A stretch of 64,000 nt of DNA from an uncultured Clostridia bacterium. Its GTDB lineage: Bacteria; Bacillota; Clostridia; TANB77; CAG-465. This document shows, piece by piece, positions 29,456 to 37,983 of the stretch. A program made the position numbers and the translations under genes. The stretch covers positions 124,001-188,000 of the forward strand of contig CAKPEI010000003.1 of the NCBI GenBank assembly GCA_934149365.1, read 5' to 3'. Every line of letters starts with the position of its first letter. The stretch's first letter is position 1. The notes below the pieces were generated by a model that worked only from the letters and a program-made list of their open reading frames with translations, had not been told where the DNA came from and made no database searches.

Positions 29456-30511
29456 ATGTCAATTTTAAATAAAGAAAATAAAGAAGAAGTAAAAAAATAC
29501 AAAGAGTTTGTAGATAATTTTAGTTCTACTAGTCTTATGCAATCAATGAATTGGGCTGATGTAAAAAAAGGTTGGGAAAGTGAATATGTATATTTAGAAG
29601 AAGACGGCAAAATAGTTATGGCTATGTCACTTGTTATAAGGAAAATAATAGGTTCAAAGAGTATGATATATGCTCCAAGAGGACCTGTAGGTGATGTATA
29701 TGATATTCAAAAAGTAAAAAAAATAACAGAAGAAGTAGATAAAATAGCTAAGAAGTATAATGCCTTTGTATTTAGATTTGACCCTGAAAGATATTATGAT
29801 GAAAAATTAGAAGAAATGTATGTAAAAGAGGGGTATAAAGTTAGAAATAGAAAGTTTGGGAAAAATGAACTTATTCAACCAAGATATAACATGATACTTA
29901 ATATATCAGGCAAAACAGAAGAGGAAGTGTTTAAAGGTTATAGTGAAAAAACAAGATATAACGTACGTGTAGCAAAAAGAAAAGGTGTAACAGTTAGATA
30001 TTCTAGGGATGTAGAAGACCTTAAAACTTTCTACAATTTATATGTTGTAACCGGTATAAGAGATAAAATAGCATCAAGACCTTACGACTATTTTGAAAGA
30101 ATGTTAAACACATTTGATAAAAATCATATGAGAATATATATAGCAGAATTTGAGGGTGAAGCACTATCTGCTGCTATTGCAATAAATTATGGTAAAAAAA
30201 CTTTCTATCTATATGGTGCAAGTTCAAATGAAAAAAGGAATTTGATGCCAAACTATTTAATGCAACAGGAAATGATAGAATGGGCAATTGAAACAGGCTG
30301 TGATTTGTATGATTTTGGTGGAGTATTTATACTTGATAAATCAAATGGACTATATAAATTTAAAGAGGGCTTTTGTAGACAAGAAGGCGTAACTGAATTT
30401 ATTGGCGAAATAGATAAAGTATATAATAGATTTTGGTATTTTGCGTTTACTAGACTAGTACCAATATATCAAAAGATTGCAAAAAGCATTAAGAAAATGA
30501 TTAAGAGATAA
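29456..30511 (+). CDS. FemABX-family aminoacyltransferase
   Basis: Members use aminoacyl-tRNA to add residues to the stem peptide of lipid II. The 351 residues contain duplicated GNAT-like halves. Visible family features are SLMQSMNWADVKKGWESEYV near the start, IYAPRGPVGD, the EEEVFKGYSEKTRYNVRVAK helix, and FYLYGASSNEKRNLMPNYLMQ with DLYDFGGVF towards the end. ATG 29456 has AAAGGATG in front; ATG 29447 lies within that site. The donor amino acid cannot be read from sequence. Confidence 0.92.
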   Translation: MSILNKENKEEVKKYKEFVDNFSSTSLMQSMNWADVKKGWESEYVYLEEDGKIVMAMSLVIRKIIGSKSMIYAPRGPVGDVYDIQKVKKITEEVDKIAKKYNAFVFRFDPERYYDEKLEEMYVKEGYKVRNRKFGKNELIQPRYNMILNISGKTEEEVFKGYSEKTRYNVRVAKRKGVTVRYSRDVEDLKTFYNLYVVTGIRDKIASRPYDYFERMLNTFDKNHMRIYIAEFEGEALSAAIAINYGKKTFYLYGASSNEKRNLMPNYLMQQEMIEWAIETGCDLYDFGGVFILDKSNGLYKFKEGFCRQEGVTEFIGEIDKVYNRFWYFAFTRLVPIYQKIAKSIKKMIKR

Positions 30512-30523
30512 AGAGGTAGGTTG

Positions 30524-31351
30524 ATGTTAGAAAATATAAATGGCTTAAAAGTGTATGGAGCAAGTAAGTTAGAGAAATACAAAGATAAAATAAAATACTA
30601 TGTTACTACAAGACTTGGCGGTGTTAGTAAATATCCATATAATACACTTAATATATCTTTTAAAAATATTGAAGATAGAGAAAATTCTGAGAAGAATTTA
30701 GATATTGCCTGTGAAAAACTAGGTTTTACAAGAGAAAACGTTGTATGCGTATATGAAGATCATACAGATAAGGTGCTAGTTATAACAGAAGATAATAAAG
30801 AGGAGTTTTTGTTTAGCAAACATCATAATGAAGTTTACGATGCAATGATTACCAATGTTAAAAATGTACCCCTTTTAATAACAGTTGCAGATTGTAATGC
30901 TATTGTTATATATGATACAAAAAACAATGTTATTGCAAATATACATAGTGGTTGGAAAGGAACAGTTCAAAAAATATACTTGAAAACTTTAAACAAAATG
31001 CAAGAAGAATTTGATACAAATCCTGAAGATGTAATATGTGTATATAGCCCAACTATACAAGAGTGTTGTTGGAAGACAAAAGATAAGGATTTAGCTTGGG
31101 GATTTAAAAAATACTGGGAAGATATAGACATAAATAAGTATGTACATGAGGATAGTGAAGGTTGGATTCATGTAAACTTTACTTATCCTATTACTTCTGA
31201 ACTTGTAAAAGCAGGAATAAAAGAAGAAAATATAGTGAATGAAAAGATATGTACAGCATGTAATGTTGATACTTTCTTTTCATTTAGAAAAAAGACTGAA
31301 TTAAATGAGCCAGCTTATGGAACACAAGCTAGTATTATACAACTTATATAG
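30524..31351 (+). CDS. pgeF: Peptidoglycan editing factor PgeF (YfiH/LACC1 family)
   Basis: A 275-residue member of the Cu-oxidase_4 (YfiH) family, which in E. coli removes L-Ser from misassembled cell-wall precursors. Landmarks are YVTTRLGGVSKYPYNTLNIS at the N-terminus, TVADCNAIVIYDTKN, IHSGWKGTVQKIYLKTL with the active-site His, the ECCW region and KICTACNVDTFFSFRK with metal-binding cysteines. ATG 30524 follows AGAGGTAGG; a TTG at 30521 is less likely. It is near a Fem transferase, consistent with wall metabolism. Confidence 0.94.
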   Translation: MLENINGLKVYGASKLEKYKDKIKYYVTTRLGGVSKYPYNTLNISFKNIEDRENSEKNLDIACEKLGFTRENVVCVYEDHTDKVLVITEDNKEEFLFSKHHNEVYDAMITNVKNVPLLITVADCNAIVIYDTKNNVIANIHSGWKGTVQKIYLKTLNKMQEEFDTNPEDVICVYSPTIQECCWKTKDKDLAWGFKKYWEDIDINKYVHEDSEGWIHVNFTYPITSELVKAGIKEENIVNEKICTACNVDTFFSFRKKTELNEPAYGTQASIIQLI

Positions 31352-31387
31352 AAATTAATTTGTAACAGAAATGTAATACAAAAAATG

Positions 31388-31416
31388 TTGAAAAAAGAAG
31401 TAATATACAGTAGAAT
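31388..31416 (+). promoter_or_regulatory. Promoter of the pilin-like gene leader
   Basis: TTGAAA at 31388-31393 and TAGAAT at 31411-31416, spacer 17. The same boxes and spacing occur at 57313-57341. Confidence 0.82.
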
Positions 31417-31422
31417 AGAACA

Positions 31423-31611
31423 AAAGAAAAAACAAAGGGGTGAAAACAAATGTCAACTAATATGCGTAAAACCGCTGGGAGAGTAACACACACGCACACA
31501 CAAGTAATATCTAGAAATGAACTAGATAGAGGTTTTTACGCGCATAAGACATATATATTGGATAATATAAAGTTAGTTATACAGCCAGTAAAATGTATAG
31601 CTAGCTTTTTT
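31423..31611 (+). ncRNA. Leader RNA with intrinsic terminator (attenuator)
   Basis: A structured 5' leader. GCGTAAAACC at 31464-31473 can pair with GGTTTTTACGC at 31531-31541 (one bulge), enclosing a hairpin TATCTAG 31508-31514 / CTAGATA 31522-31528. An intrinsic terminator follows: AAGTTAGTTATAC 31570-31582 with GTATAGCTAGCTT 31595-31607 and a T run to 31611. A translated leader starts at ATG 31450 after AAAGGGGTG and reads MSTNMRKTAGRVTHTHTQ. Because of a CA-rich insertion it stays open to 31674 across the terminator. The structure is conserved at 57.4 kb. The ligand or signal is unknown, and it matches no riboswitch class I know. Confidence 0.72.
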
Positions 31612-31700
31612 GCGTTTAAAGTAAAAAAACAAGGTATAACCATGACAATAAGTCATGTAAATATACAAAATTAAGTTTTAATATGAAATGGGAGGTAAAT

Positions 31701-33371
31701 ATGATGAAAAACTTAAGCAAAAACAAAAGCGGAATATCACTGATAGTATTAGTAATAACAATAATAGTAATGATAATATTAGCCGCAGCAATAATACTTG
31801 CACTGAGCAATGCAGGAATAATAGGAAAATCTAATACTGCAAGAAATAAAAATGATATCGCAGTATTAAAAGAAAAGCATAATATGATGTTATCAGAAAA
31901 GCTTCTAAATGGACAATCTACAATAGAATTTACAGAGAAAGAAAAAGAGGAAATACTAGGAGACTACAAAGGAAAAATTGACATAATTTGTGGGCAACTA
32001 ATGACAACGGGAAATATGGATGATGATGAAAAACGTGAAATAAATAAACAAGGAATACCAGATGCTACGAATTATAATACTAATAAAAAGGTAAATAAAC
32101 CATTACTTCCTGAAGGGAATGGAATAGAAGCTGTGGCATGGTCAGGAACTACAGCAGTAGTTAAAGATGCAAATAAAGATGATTGGTATAATTATTCAAG
32201 TAGTGAAACAGACAATACTGATAAAAATTGGGCAAATATGAGAACTGCTGATGGGTCATATTGGGTATGGATACCAAGATATGCATATAAAATAACAAGT
32301 GGGTATAGAGGTGAAGGTATTAATAAAGATACTGTAGAGTATTATGGAACAATAGATGTAAAGTTTTTAGTTGGAACAAGTGATATAGCTGTAGATGGTA
32401 CGAAGTGTAGTAGGGGTAATATAGCTGGTTCCGATTATGTTGTACATCCAGCCTTTACTTTTGGTGATGTTGAATTAGAAGGAATCTGGGTTGCAAAGTA
32501 TAAGGCTCGTAGTAGTTCAGAAGTATCTGAATATAATGATATTTCTCCTGATATAGTGATTAAAAGTGATGGAAAAGCATGGAAAAAAATGAGTATTGGC
32601 AATATATTTACAAAATGTAGAGAAATGGAAACAAAAAGTATGTATGGTTGGTCTAAGACATCTAGTGGAATAAATTCAGATAGCACAGATAGTATAAATA
32701 ATGGGATAGATACTCATTTAATAAAAAATGTAGAGTGGGGAGCTGTAGCTTATTTGACCACTAGTAATTATGGCTTAAAACATAATAAAGTAAAACTTGA
32801 TTCAAACAATTATTATAGTATATATAGAAATGAATTAACATCTCCGTTTTATGGCTATCCATCTACAAGTGGAACACAGTATGGAGTATATGAAATGTCT
32901 GGAATAGATAATGAATTTGTTGCAGCTGTTAATAAGAATAGTAATACTGGAGTTATATATGGTTCGGATGAGGATAGTAAATCATTGAAAACATCAAGTG
33001 ACAAATATAAGGATATATATTTAACTACAGATTTAAATAGTAAAGAAGAAACAGTAAAGGGAAGGAAAAATTATTATGGAGATGCTACTGCGGAGGTTAT
33101 GGTTGAAACTAATGTCAATAATAAATACATTACTAGAAATTTTTGGTATAGAGATGCTTTCTTTTTGCCGTCATCGGGTACAGGAGGTTGCTTTATTATT
33201 AGAGGGGGACATAGCAATGGGGTTTCTTATTCTGATGAACACAGTAGTGGTAACAGTTTATCAACATATTTGGTAGGAATATATGCAAGCTCATATGCAA
33301 TAGGTGGATATAGACAATATGTGGGGCTACAGAGCTTTAGACCTGTATTAATTGTTAATAGTAATTTGTGA
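31701..33371 (+). CDS. Pilin-like surface protein with variable C-terminal domain (intact frame)
   Basis: A 556-residue relative of the genes at 17.8 and 57.7 kb whose N-terminus is in one frame: NLSKNKSGISLIVLVITIIV, a prepilin-like leader without Glu5. The body includes a YWVWIPRYAYKI block, a DGTKCSRG stretch and VVHPAFTFGDVELEGIWVAKY, a pattern common in clostridial pilin-fused surface proteins. The end (RNFWYRDAFFLPS ... LQSFRPVLIVNSNL) resembles a C-type-lectin or formylglycine-enzyme-like domain. GGAGG at 31691-31695 allows ATG 31701 or 31704. It lies behind the leader attenuator, and a terminator follows. Confidence 0.82.
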   Translation: MMKNLSKNKSGISLIVLVITIIVMIILAAAIILALSNAGIIGKSNTARNKNDIAVLKEKHNMMLSEKLLNGQSTIEFTEKEKEEILGDYKGKIDIICGQLMTTGNMDDDEKREINKQGIPDATNYNTNKKVNKPLLPEGNGIEAVAWSGTTAVVKDANKDDWYNYSSSETDNTDKNWANMRTADGSYWVWIPRYAYKITSGYRGEGINKDTVEYYGTIDVKFLVGTSDIAVDGTKCSRGNIAGSDYVVHPAFTFGDVELEGIWVAKYKARSSSEVSEYNDISPDIVIKSDGKAWKKMSIGNIFTKCREMETKSMYGWSKTSSGINSDSTDSINNGIDTHLIKNVEWGAVAYLTTSNYGLKHNKVKLDSNNYYSIYRNELTSPFYGYPSTSGTQYGVYEMSGIDNEFVAAVNKNSNTGVIYGSDEDSKSLKTSSDKYKDIYLTTDLNSKEETVKGRKNYYGDATAEVMVETNVNNKYITRNFWYRDAFFLPSSGTGGCFIIRGGHSNGVSYSDEHSSGNSLSTYLVGIYASSYAIGGYRQYVGLQSFRPVLIVNSNL

Positions 33372-33378
33372 TTTTAGT

Positions 33379-33419
33379 AGTCATATAGACCAGAGGGTGT
33401 CTGTATGACTATTATTTTT
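33379..33419 (+). terminator. Intrinsic terminator
   Basis: AGTCATATAGAC at 33379-33390 pairs with GTCTGTATGACT at 33399-33410 (one G-T wobble), followed by ATTATTTTTA. Confidence 0.88.
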
Positions 33420-33534
33420 ATTACAAAATATAATAATCCTATATGAAAATCTTTAAAATTTAGTTTTTAGATTAAGTATGTAAAAAGAGAAATTTAATTA
33501 TACGAAATAGATATAGAGCTTTTTCTGAACTATT

Positions 33535-33589
33535 CCCCTTAAAGTAGACACTAATAAAAAAGAGGTGTATACTTTAAGGGGGGATTTTT
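33535..33589. repeat. Long palindrome, possible insertion-sequence end or MITE remnant
   Basis: CCCCTTAAAGTA at 33535-33546 pairs perfectly with TACTTTAAGGGG at 33570-33581. One mismatch inside, ACAC 33548-33551 pairs with GTGT 33565-33568. The motif resembles termini of IS3-like elements, where a short C/G run joins CTTTAA. No transposase is present. A T run at 33585-33589 means it could also act as a terminator. Confidence 0.55.
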
Positions 33590-33600
33590 ATATGTATTAA

Positions 33601-33629
33601 TTGACTATAAGTCTTGATTACGATATAAT
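33601..33629 (+). promoter_or_regulatory. Sigma-A promoter
   Basis: TTGACT at 33601-33606 and TATAAT at 33624-33629, spacer 17, upstream of the membrane protein at 33651. Confidence 0.88.
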
Positions 33630-33650
33630 ACATACCATGAGGTGGATATT

Positions 33651-34655
33651 GTGTCAGATATGTTTATTCCTAAAAAGGAAAAGATTAAGATTATACTAGA
33701 AGCAGTTATATATATAGTTCTTGTTATAGCTGCATCATATTTTACAATATTTGGTGATACTTTTATTAGAATGGTTCCTATGTTATATTTTCTTGGAATA
33801 TTTGGAACTATTATGTTTAACAAACCAATAGTTACGGTTATTTTAACTTGCATAAGTATAGTCACATTTGGTTATATAACAGAAGAGTGTATAAATATGA
33901 ATGTGATAATGTTTGTTATATATTCTGGTTTTATGATTGCTTTTGGTGGAGTTACAGGATATATACTAAACGTGCTTTACGAGAATTTTAAACTAAGAAG
34001 ATTTATTAAGTATTATAACAAAATAGCATATGTTATTGCTTTAATAGCAGTAGTTCTAATACCGCTTTTTTTAAACAATATAGTAAACAGTAATATGATT
34101 GTGTATTTAATTGCTAAAGGTAGAGTAGATAAATATGTAAGGGAAAATTATGCATATACGGACTATTATATAAAAAAAGTAAGTTATATTCCATCGTATG
34201 ATTTGGGAATGTTTGAATTTGACACTATAATTGATGGAATAGATGTAAAGTTAAATTATACTTTAGATAAACAAATAGCAGATGTAAATATGAATAAAAG
34301 AAAGGATAATTTAAATAAAATAGCGAACGCAGAGCTGAATATGTTACTTAAGAAAAATAAACTTGAATTCCTTAATGTCGAAGCAAAATATGACTATTCT
34401 AAAATAGCTGCTAATCCGGATAGTATAAATATTATAGTAACTAATGTAAATGAAAATCAGATAGATAATATAGTTAGTTTTGTGATAGCTTTGAAAAAAT
34501 GGGATAAATTTGAAAAAATAGAAAGACTAAATATTGTGATAAATGGAATAACAGTTGTAATAAATAAATTAGATTTGAATAGTAAAAATATTGACGAGTC
34601 ATATATATTAAATGGTATGAAATATGAAATGTTAGACAACAAGGAGGACATGTAA
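33651..34655 (+). CDS. Multi-pass membrane protein of unknown function
   Basis: A 334-residue protein. GTG 33651 follows GAGGTGGAT and gives a start MSDMFIPKKEK. About four hydrophobic helices occupy residues 12-150 (for example IILEAVIYIVLVIAASYFTI and VIALIAVVLIPLFL), then a soluble, probably extracytoplasmic, domain of about 180 residues with alternating beta-like segments. I do not recognise a family. It is one base from the next gene, a membrane-anchored HExxH protein, so the two probably act together. Confidence 0.78.
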   Translation: MSDMFIPKKEKIKIILEAVIYIVLVIAASYFTIFGDTFIRMVPMLYFLGIFGTIMFNKPIVTVILTCISIVTFGYITEECINMNVIMFVIYSGFMIAFGGVTGYILNVLYENFKLRRFIKYYNKIAYVIALIAVVLIPLFLNNIVNSNMIVYLIAKGRVDKYVRENYAYTDYYIKKVSYIPSYDLGMFEFDTIIDGIDVKLNYTLDKQIADVNMNKRKDNLNKIANAELNMLLKKNKLEFLNVEAKYDYSKIAANPDSINIIVTNVNENQIDNIVSFVIALKKWDKFEKIERLNIVINGITVVINKLDLNSKNIDESYILNGMKYEMLDNKEDM

Positions 34656-34656
34656 A

Positions 34657-35592
34657 ATGAATAAAAAAAATATAGATAAAAAACATTATTCTTTGAGTGT
34701 TACATTTTCATTATTTATACTTGCAATGGCTTCACTTGCTATATTAGTAGCATTTAATATGAACAGTAACGAAGAAACGCGTACTGTAAGGGACAAAATA
34801 AGAGAAGTTGGTTATGGTAAAATAGAAACTATAAATCCACTAATTTTAGAAAGTTCTGAAAGAGTTGTGGACAAGACTAATGTAAATATTGATTTAATAA
34901 ATGAAATAAAAAGAGTATATAATATAAATGTTATATATGGGGACGGTACAGAATACTTAACCAAAACGGTTTCGTCTAAGCCAATTTATAATGAAAGTGA
35001 AGTAAATAGCATGCTACTTGAGCTTATTAATTGCTTGGAAAAATATCCTAATAATATATTTAAAGAGATAGAACTTAAAGATTACACTATTGAAATATGT
35101 TTAGTTGACCATTTTAATAACGATAATATAGCTCTTGCTACAAGAGATTCTAATAACAATTTTAAAGTATATATAAGTAATATAGAGAAAACAGAAAAGG
35201 TAAAAAAATCTATTCATCACGAATTTTATCATATCTTAGAATATTATATGAAGTTGGAATTTGATATAAATACTCTATACAAAAATTGGAATCAATTTAA
35301 TCCAAAGGATTTTAAGTATCAAGAAAACATTGCACTTTTAGATACTACGTATGTATATCAAATGGATAAACAAGGTAGAAACTACTTCGTAAGTATTTAT
35401 TCTAAGTCTTCGGACAAGGAAGATAGAGCTGAGGTCTTTGCAGATACTATGTGTGCTGAGACAAAGCCGGACTACTATACGGATAATATTGGTGCTATAA
35501 AGGGAAAAATGAATAACATTTGTGAAGCAATAAAAAGTAGCTTTTATAGTGTAAATTATGGAACTTCTATATATTGGACTAGATTTTTTTAA
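34657..35592 (+). CDS. Membrane-anchored putative zinc metallopeptidase
   Basis: A 311-residue protein with one N-terminal transmembrane segment (residues about 15-30, SLFILAMASLAILVAF) and an outer domain. Near residue 187 it has HHEFYHILEYY, an HExxH zinc motif, and about 70 residues later EDRAEVFADTMC, which offers a downstream acidic ligand as in gluzincins. The spacing recalls anthrax-lethal-factor-like (ATLF) peptidases, but family membership is a judgement from motifs only. AAGGAGG precedes the ATG. It is co-transcribed with the membrane protein upstream. Confidence 0.75.
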   Translation: MNKKNIDKKHYSLSVTFSLFILAMASLAILVAFNMNSNEETRTVRDKIREVGYGKIETINPLILESSERVVDKTNVNIDLINEIKRVYNINVIYGDGTEYLTKTVSSKPIYNESEVNSMLLELINCLEKYPNNIFKEIELKDYTIEICLVDHFNNDNIALATRDSNNNFKVYISNIEKTEKVKKSIHHEFYHILEYYMKLEFDINTLYKNWNQFNPKDFKYQENIALLDTTYVYQMDKQGRNYFVSIYSKSSDKEDRAEVFADTMCAETKPDYYTDNIGAIKGKMNNICEAIKSSFYSVNYGTSIYWTRFF

Positions 35593-35619
35593 ACATAATA
35601 GAAAGGACAAAGTACAAAG

Positions 35620-37101
35620 TTGAATATAGGTAATGGTATTTTTAAAGACATAAACAAACCTGCAAGATATGTTGGAGGAGAAGTTAATCAGATTATAAAA
35701 GACAAGAAAAAAATTAAATGCAATGCTGTATTGTGTTATCCAAATATTTATGAAAAAGCAATGTCAAGTAATTTAGTAAATGTTTTATATACTAATATAA
35801 ATGACATTGATGGGGTATATTGCAAACGCTCATTTGCACCGGATATAGATTTTGAAAAATTACTAAAAGAGAACAAATGTAGTTTATATTCTTTAGAAGA
35901 TTTTGAAAGTATAAAATATAGTGATGTAATTATATTTGTTATAGAAAACGAACTTGATTTTACTAATTTTATAAACATGCTTGATATTTCTGGGGTACTA
36001 GATGCTACTAAAACTCCTAAAATAATAGCAGTCACAAGTAATAAAATTAATATTAAACCTATATCTAAATATATAGACATTACTTTTAATTGTGATTATG
36101 AAAATCATGATTTAAAGAAAATTATTAAGTATTTACAAAATTATGCAGTTTCTGGATTCGATAAAGAATTTTTAAATGATGCATTTAAGGAAGATAAAGT
36201 GTTTGGATATGAAGAAGTAGAAATAAAGTTCCCTACAGATACTATAATACCATCTATTAAAATAGAAAATTCTAGTATAATTGTTGATTTAAGTGTAATT
36301 AAAAGTATTGATGATTTAATAGAAACAGTTAGAGATGCAATGAAAAAAAGAGGTATTAATAAAGTTTCTTTTATAAATCAAGATGAGGTAGGAGAGCTTA
36401 CTTTTTGCGAGATAATATATAGGCTTAAAATGAATATAGATGGAATAAGAATATCTGGTAAGGGTATTGATTTTAACAAATTTGAACCCAACGTACTTAA
36501 TGTGATAATTCCATGTATAGAAAAATCTAGTTTGTGTTTTGATGTGGCAACGTGCAGTCATAAACTTATAGCTAAATTAAATAAAGGAACAGAAAAAGAG
36601 CTATTATTAGAACGTATTAAAGCAGTATTTAAAAACAATAGAAGTAGTATTAAACTTAAGTTTTATATAGGACTTCCAAATGAAACATTTGAAGATATAG
36701 ATAGTGTTTTTGAAGTAGCAGAAGAAGTAGTAAATATGTATTCTCAAAGTAGAGCAAAAGATAAGTTTAGTATTAAGATTTATTTACAAATTTATATACC
36801 TACTTTAAGAGATATGGAAGAATATAACGTAAATAATATTAATAAATTAGATACTAAGATAAGATATGTGAAGGAAAAGAAAAGTGATCCTGTAATAAAA
36901 TGGAATATTGAAAATACAGATAGATATATTACTAAATTATTATTACAAAATGGAGAAGAGGAAGTATCAAAGCTAGTTAGAGAAGCATATGACTTAGGAG
37001 CAAGATTTGATGCTGATGAAAGTAAATATAATAAAGGTATTTGGGATAAAGTTATTTTTGATAATATGGATATAGTAAAAAAATATACTAATGCTTATTA
37101 A
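35620..37101 (+). CDS. Degenerate B12-binding/radical-SAM-like protein (TIGR03960-like)
   Basis: A 493-residue protein that follows the layout of TIGR03960-type proteins. The N-terminal half (PARYVGGEVNQI, AVLCYPNIYEKAMSSNLVN, FAPDIDFEKLLKENKCSLYS) matches their B12-binding-like part. The later KLNKGTEKELLLERIKAVF and LKFYIGLPNETFEDIDSV match the distal part of the radical SAM barrel. The CxxxCxxC cluster motif expected in between is absent, so it is probably not an active radical SAM enzyme. The start is TTG 35620 with GAAAGGAC upstream. It precedes smpB. Confidence 0.75.
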   Translation: MNIGNGIFKDINKPARYVGGEVNQIIKDKKKIKCNAVLCYPNIYEKAMSSNLVNVLYTNINDIDGVYCKRSFAPDIDFEKLLKENKCSLYSLEDFESIKYSDVIIFVIENELDFTNFINMLDISGVLDATKTPKIIAVTSNKINIKPISKYIDITFNCDYENHDLKKIIKYLQNYAVSGFDKEFLNDAFKEDKVFGYEEVEIKFPTDTIIPSIKIENSSIIVDLSVIKSIDDLIETVRDAMKKRGINKVSFINQDEVGELTFCEIIYRLKMNIDGIRISGKGIDFNKFEPNVLNVIIPCIEKSSLCFDVATCSHKLIAKLNKGTEKELLLERIKAVFKNNRSSIKLKFYIGLPNETFEDIDSVFEVAEEVVNMYSQSRAKDKFSIKIYLQIYIPTLRDMEEYNVNNINKLDTKIRYVKEKKSDPVIKWNIENTDRYITKLLLQNGEEEVSKLVREAYDLGARFDADESKYNKGIWDKVIFDNMDIVKKYTNAY

Positions 37102-37115
37102 AGGAGATTAATGTA

Positions 37116-37565
37116 ATGAAGATAGTGGCAACCAATAAAGAAGTAGGATATAAATATGAAATAAAAGAAAAGATAGAATGTGGTATAGCATTAAAAGGAA
37201 CTGAGGTAAAATCGTTAAGAGAGGCAAAAGCTAATATTAAGGATAGCTTTGCATTAATTAGAAATGGTGAAGTTATTTTAAAAAATATGTTTATATCTCC
37301 TTATTACAATGGAAATATAAATAATGTAAATGAAACAAGAGATAGAAAGTTACTTTTACATAAGAGTGAAATATTGAAACTTAGTACGGAAATTAAACAA
37401 AATGGTTATACTTTAATTCCAACAAAAGTATATTTTAGCAAAGATTATGCAAAAGTAGAACTTGCACTTTGCAAAGGTAAAAAGCTGTATGATAAAAGAG
37501 AGAGTATAAAGGAAAAGGAAGTAAAGAGAAGACTAGAGAAGCTTACAAGAGAAAATCAACGTTAA
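37116..37565 (+). CDS. smpB: SsrA-binding protein
   Basis: Binds tmRNA and is required for rescue of stalled ribosomes. The 149 residues show KIVATNKEVGYKYEIKEKIE, the family block GIALKGTEVKSLREAKANI, NINNVNETRDRKLLLHK, and a basic C-terminal tail (KRRLEKLTRENQR) that enters the mRNA channel. AAGGAGAT precedes the ATG. The ssrA gene was not seen in this window. Ribosome rescue is relevant because the genome appears to use a slow or unassigned codon. Confidence 0.97.
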   Translation: MKIVATNKEVGYKYEIKEKIECGIALKGTEVKSLREAKANIKDSFALIRNGEVILKNMFISPYYNGNINNVNETRDRKLLLHKSEILKLSTEIKQNGYTLIPTKVYFSKDYAKVELALCKGKKLYDKRESIKEKEVKRRLEKLTRENQR

Positions 37566-37573
37566 GAAAAAAG

Positions 37574-37611
37574 CAGAACTAATTGAAAAATGAAATTAGT
37601 TCTGTTTTTTT
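37574..37611 (+). terminator. Intrinsic terminator of smpB
   Basis: CAGAACTAATT at 37574-37584 pairs with AATTAGTTCTG at 37594-37604, then seven T. It also separates the convergent abrB-like gene. Confidence 0.94.
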
Positions 37612-37617
37612 ATAATT

Positions 37618-37866
37618 CTAATCTAATTGAGCCTTTATTTCTTCTAAACAGTTAGCACAAATATTTTTTCCTTTAAAATCAGCCACTTTACGTTCTTTAC
37701 CACAAAAAACACAAGCAGGTGAGTATTTTTTTAAAGTTATAACACCTTTATCGGCTGTTATTTCAATTGAATCTTTAACTTTCAAATCTAAAGTTTTTCT
37801 AAGTTCCATAGGAAGTACAATTCTTCCTAATTCATCTAATCTTCTTACAATTCCAGTTGTCCCCAT
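37618..37866 (-). CDS. AbrB/SpoVT-type transcription regulator with zinc-ribbon tail
   Basis: An 82-residue transition-state-type regulator. The swapped-hairpin DNA-binding domain is at residues 1-50 (GTTGIVRRLDELGRIVLPME, then LKVKDSIEITADKG). The C-terminal 30 residues have CVFCGKERKV and ICANCLEEI, a two-CxxC arrangement that could bind zinc. AAGGGGTGAT lies before the ATG on the minus strand. Closely related proteins control sporulation and stationary-phase genes in clostridia; which targets apply here is unknown. Confidence 0.93.
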   Translation of the reverse strand: MGTTGIVRRLDELGRIVLPMELRKTLDLKVKDSIEITADKGVITLKKYSPACVFCGKERKVADFKGKNICANCLEEIKAQLD

Positions 37867-37898
37867 ATTTGTTAATCACCCCTTTTATGTATAAGAAC

Positions 37899-37927
37899 AA
37901 TATACCACAAAAAACGACAAAAAACAA
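37899..37927 (-). promoter_or_regulatory. Promoter of the abrB-like gene
   Basis: On the minus strand TTGTTT (37927-37922) and TATATT (37904-37899) are 17 bases apart. Confidence 0.65.
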
Positions 37928-37983
37928 CGATAATCACATTGTTTTCACAAAAAGTGGTCGACAAAAAAGGTAAAAAATGGAAA

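Noticed and set aside
31423..31611. Known riboswitch (c-di-GMP, T-box, THF)
   Set aside because: I compared the conserved cores from memory and found no match; a covariance search was not possible.
31450..31674. A 74-residue protein gene before the pilin-like gene
   Set aside because: Only the first 14 or so codons are conserved with the other leader; the rest overlaps the RNA stem and terminator. I treat it as a leader peptide with a lost stop.
31683..33371. Diversity-generating retroelement as an established feature
   Set aside because: No reverse transcriptase or template repeat is visible here, so it is kept only as a hypothesis.
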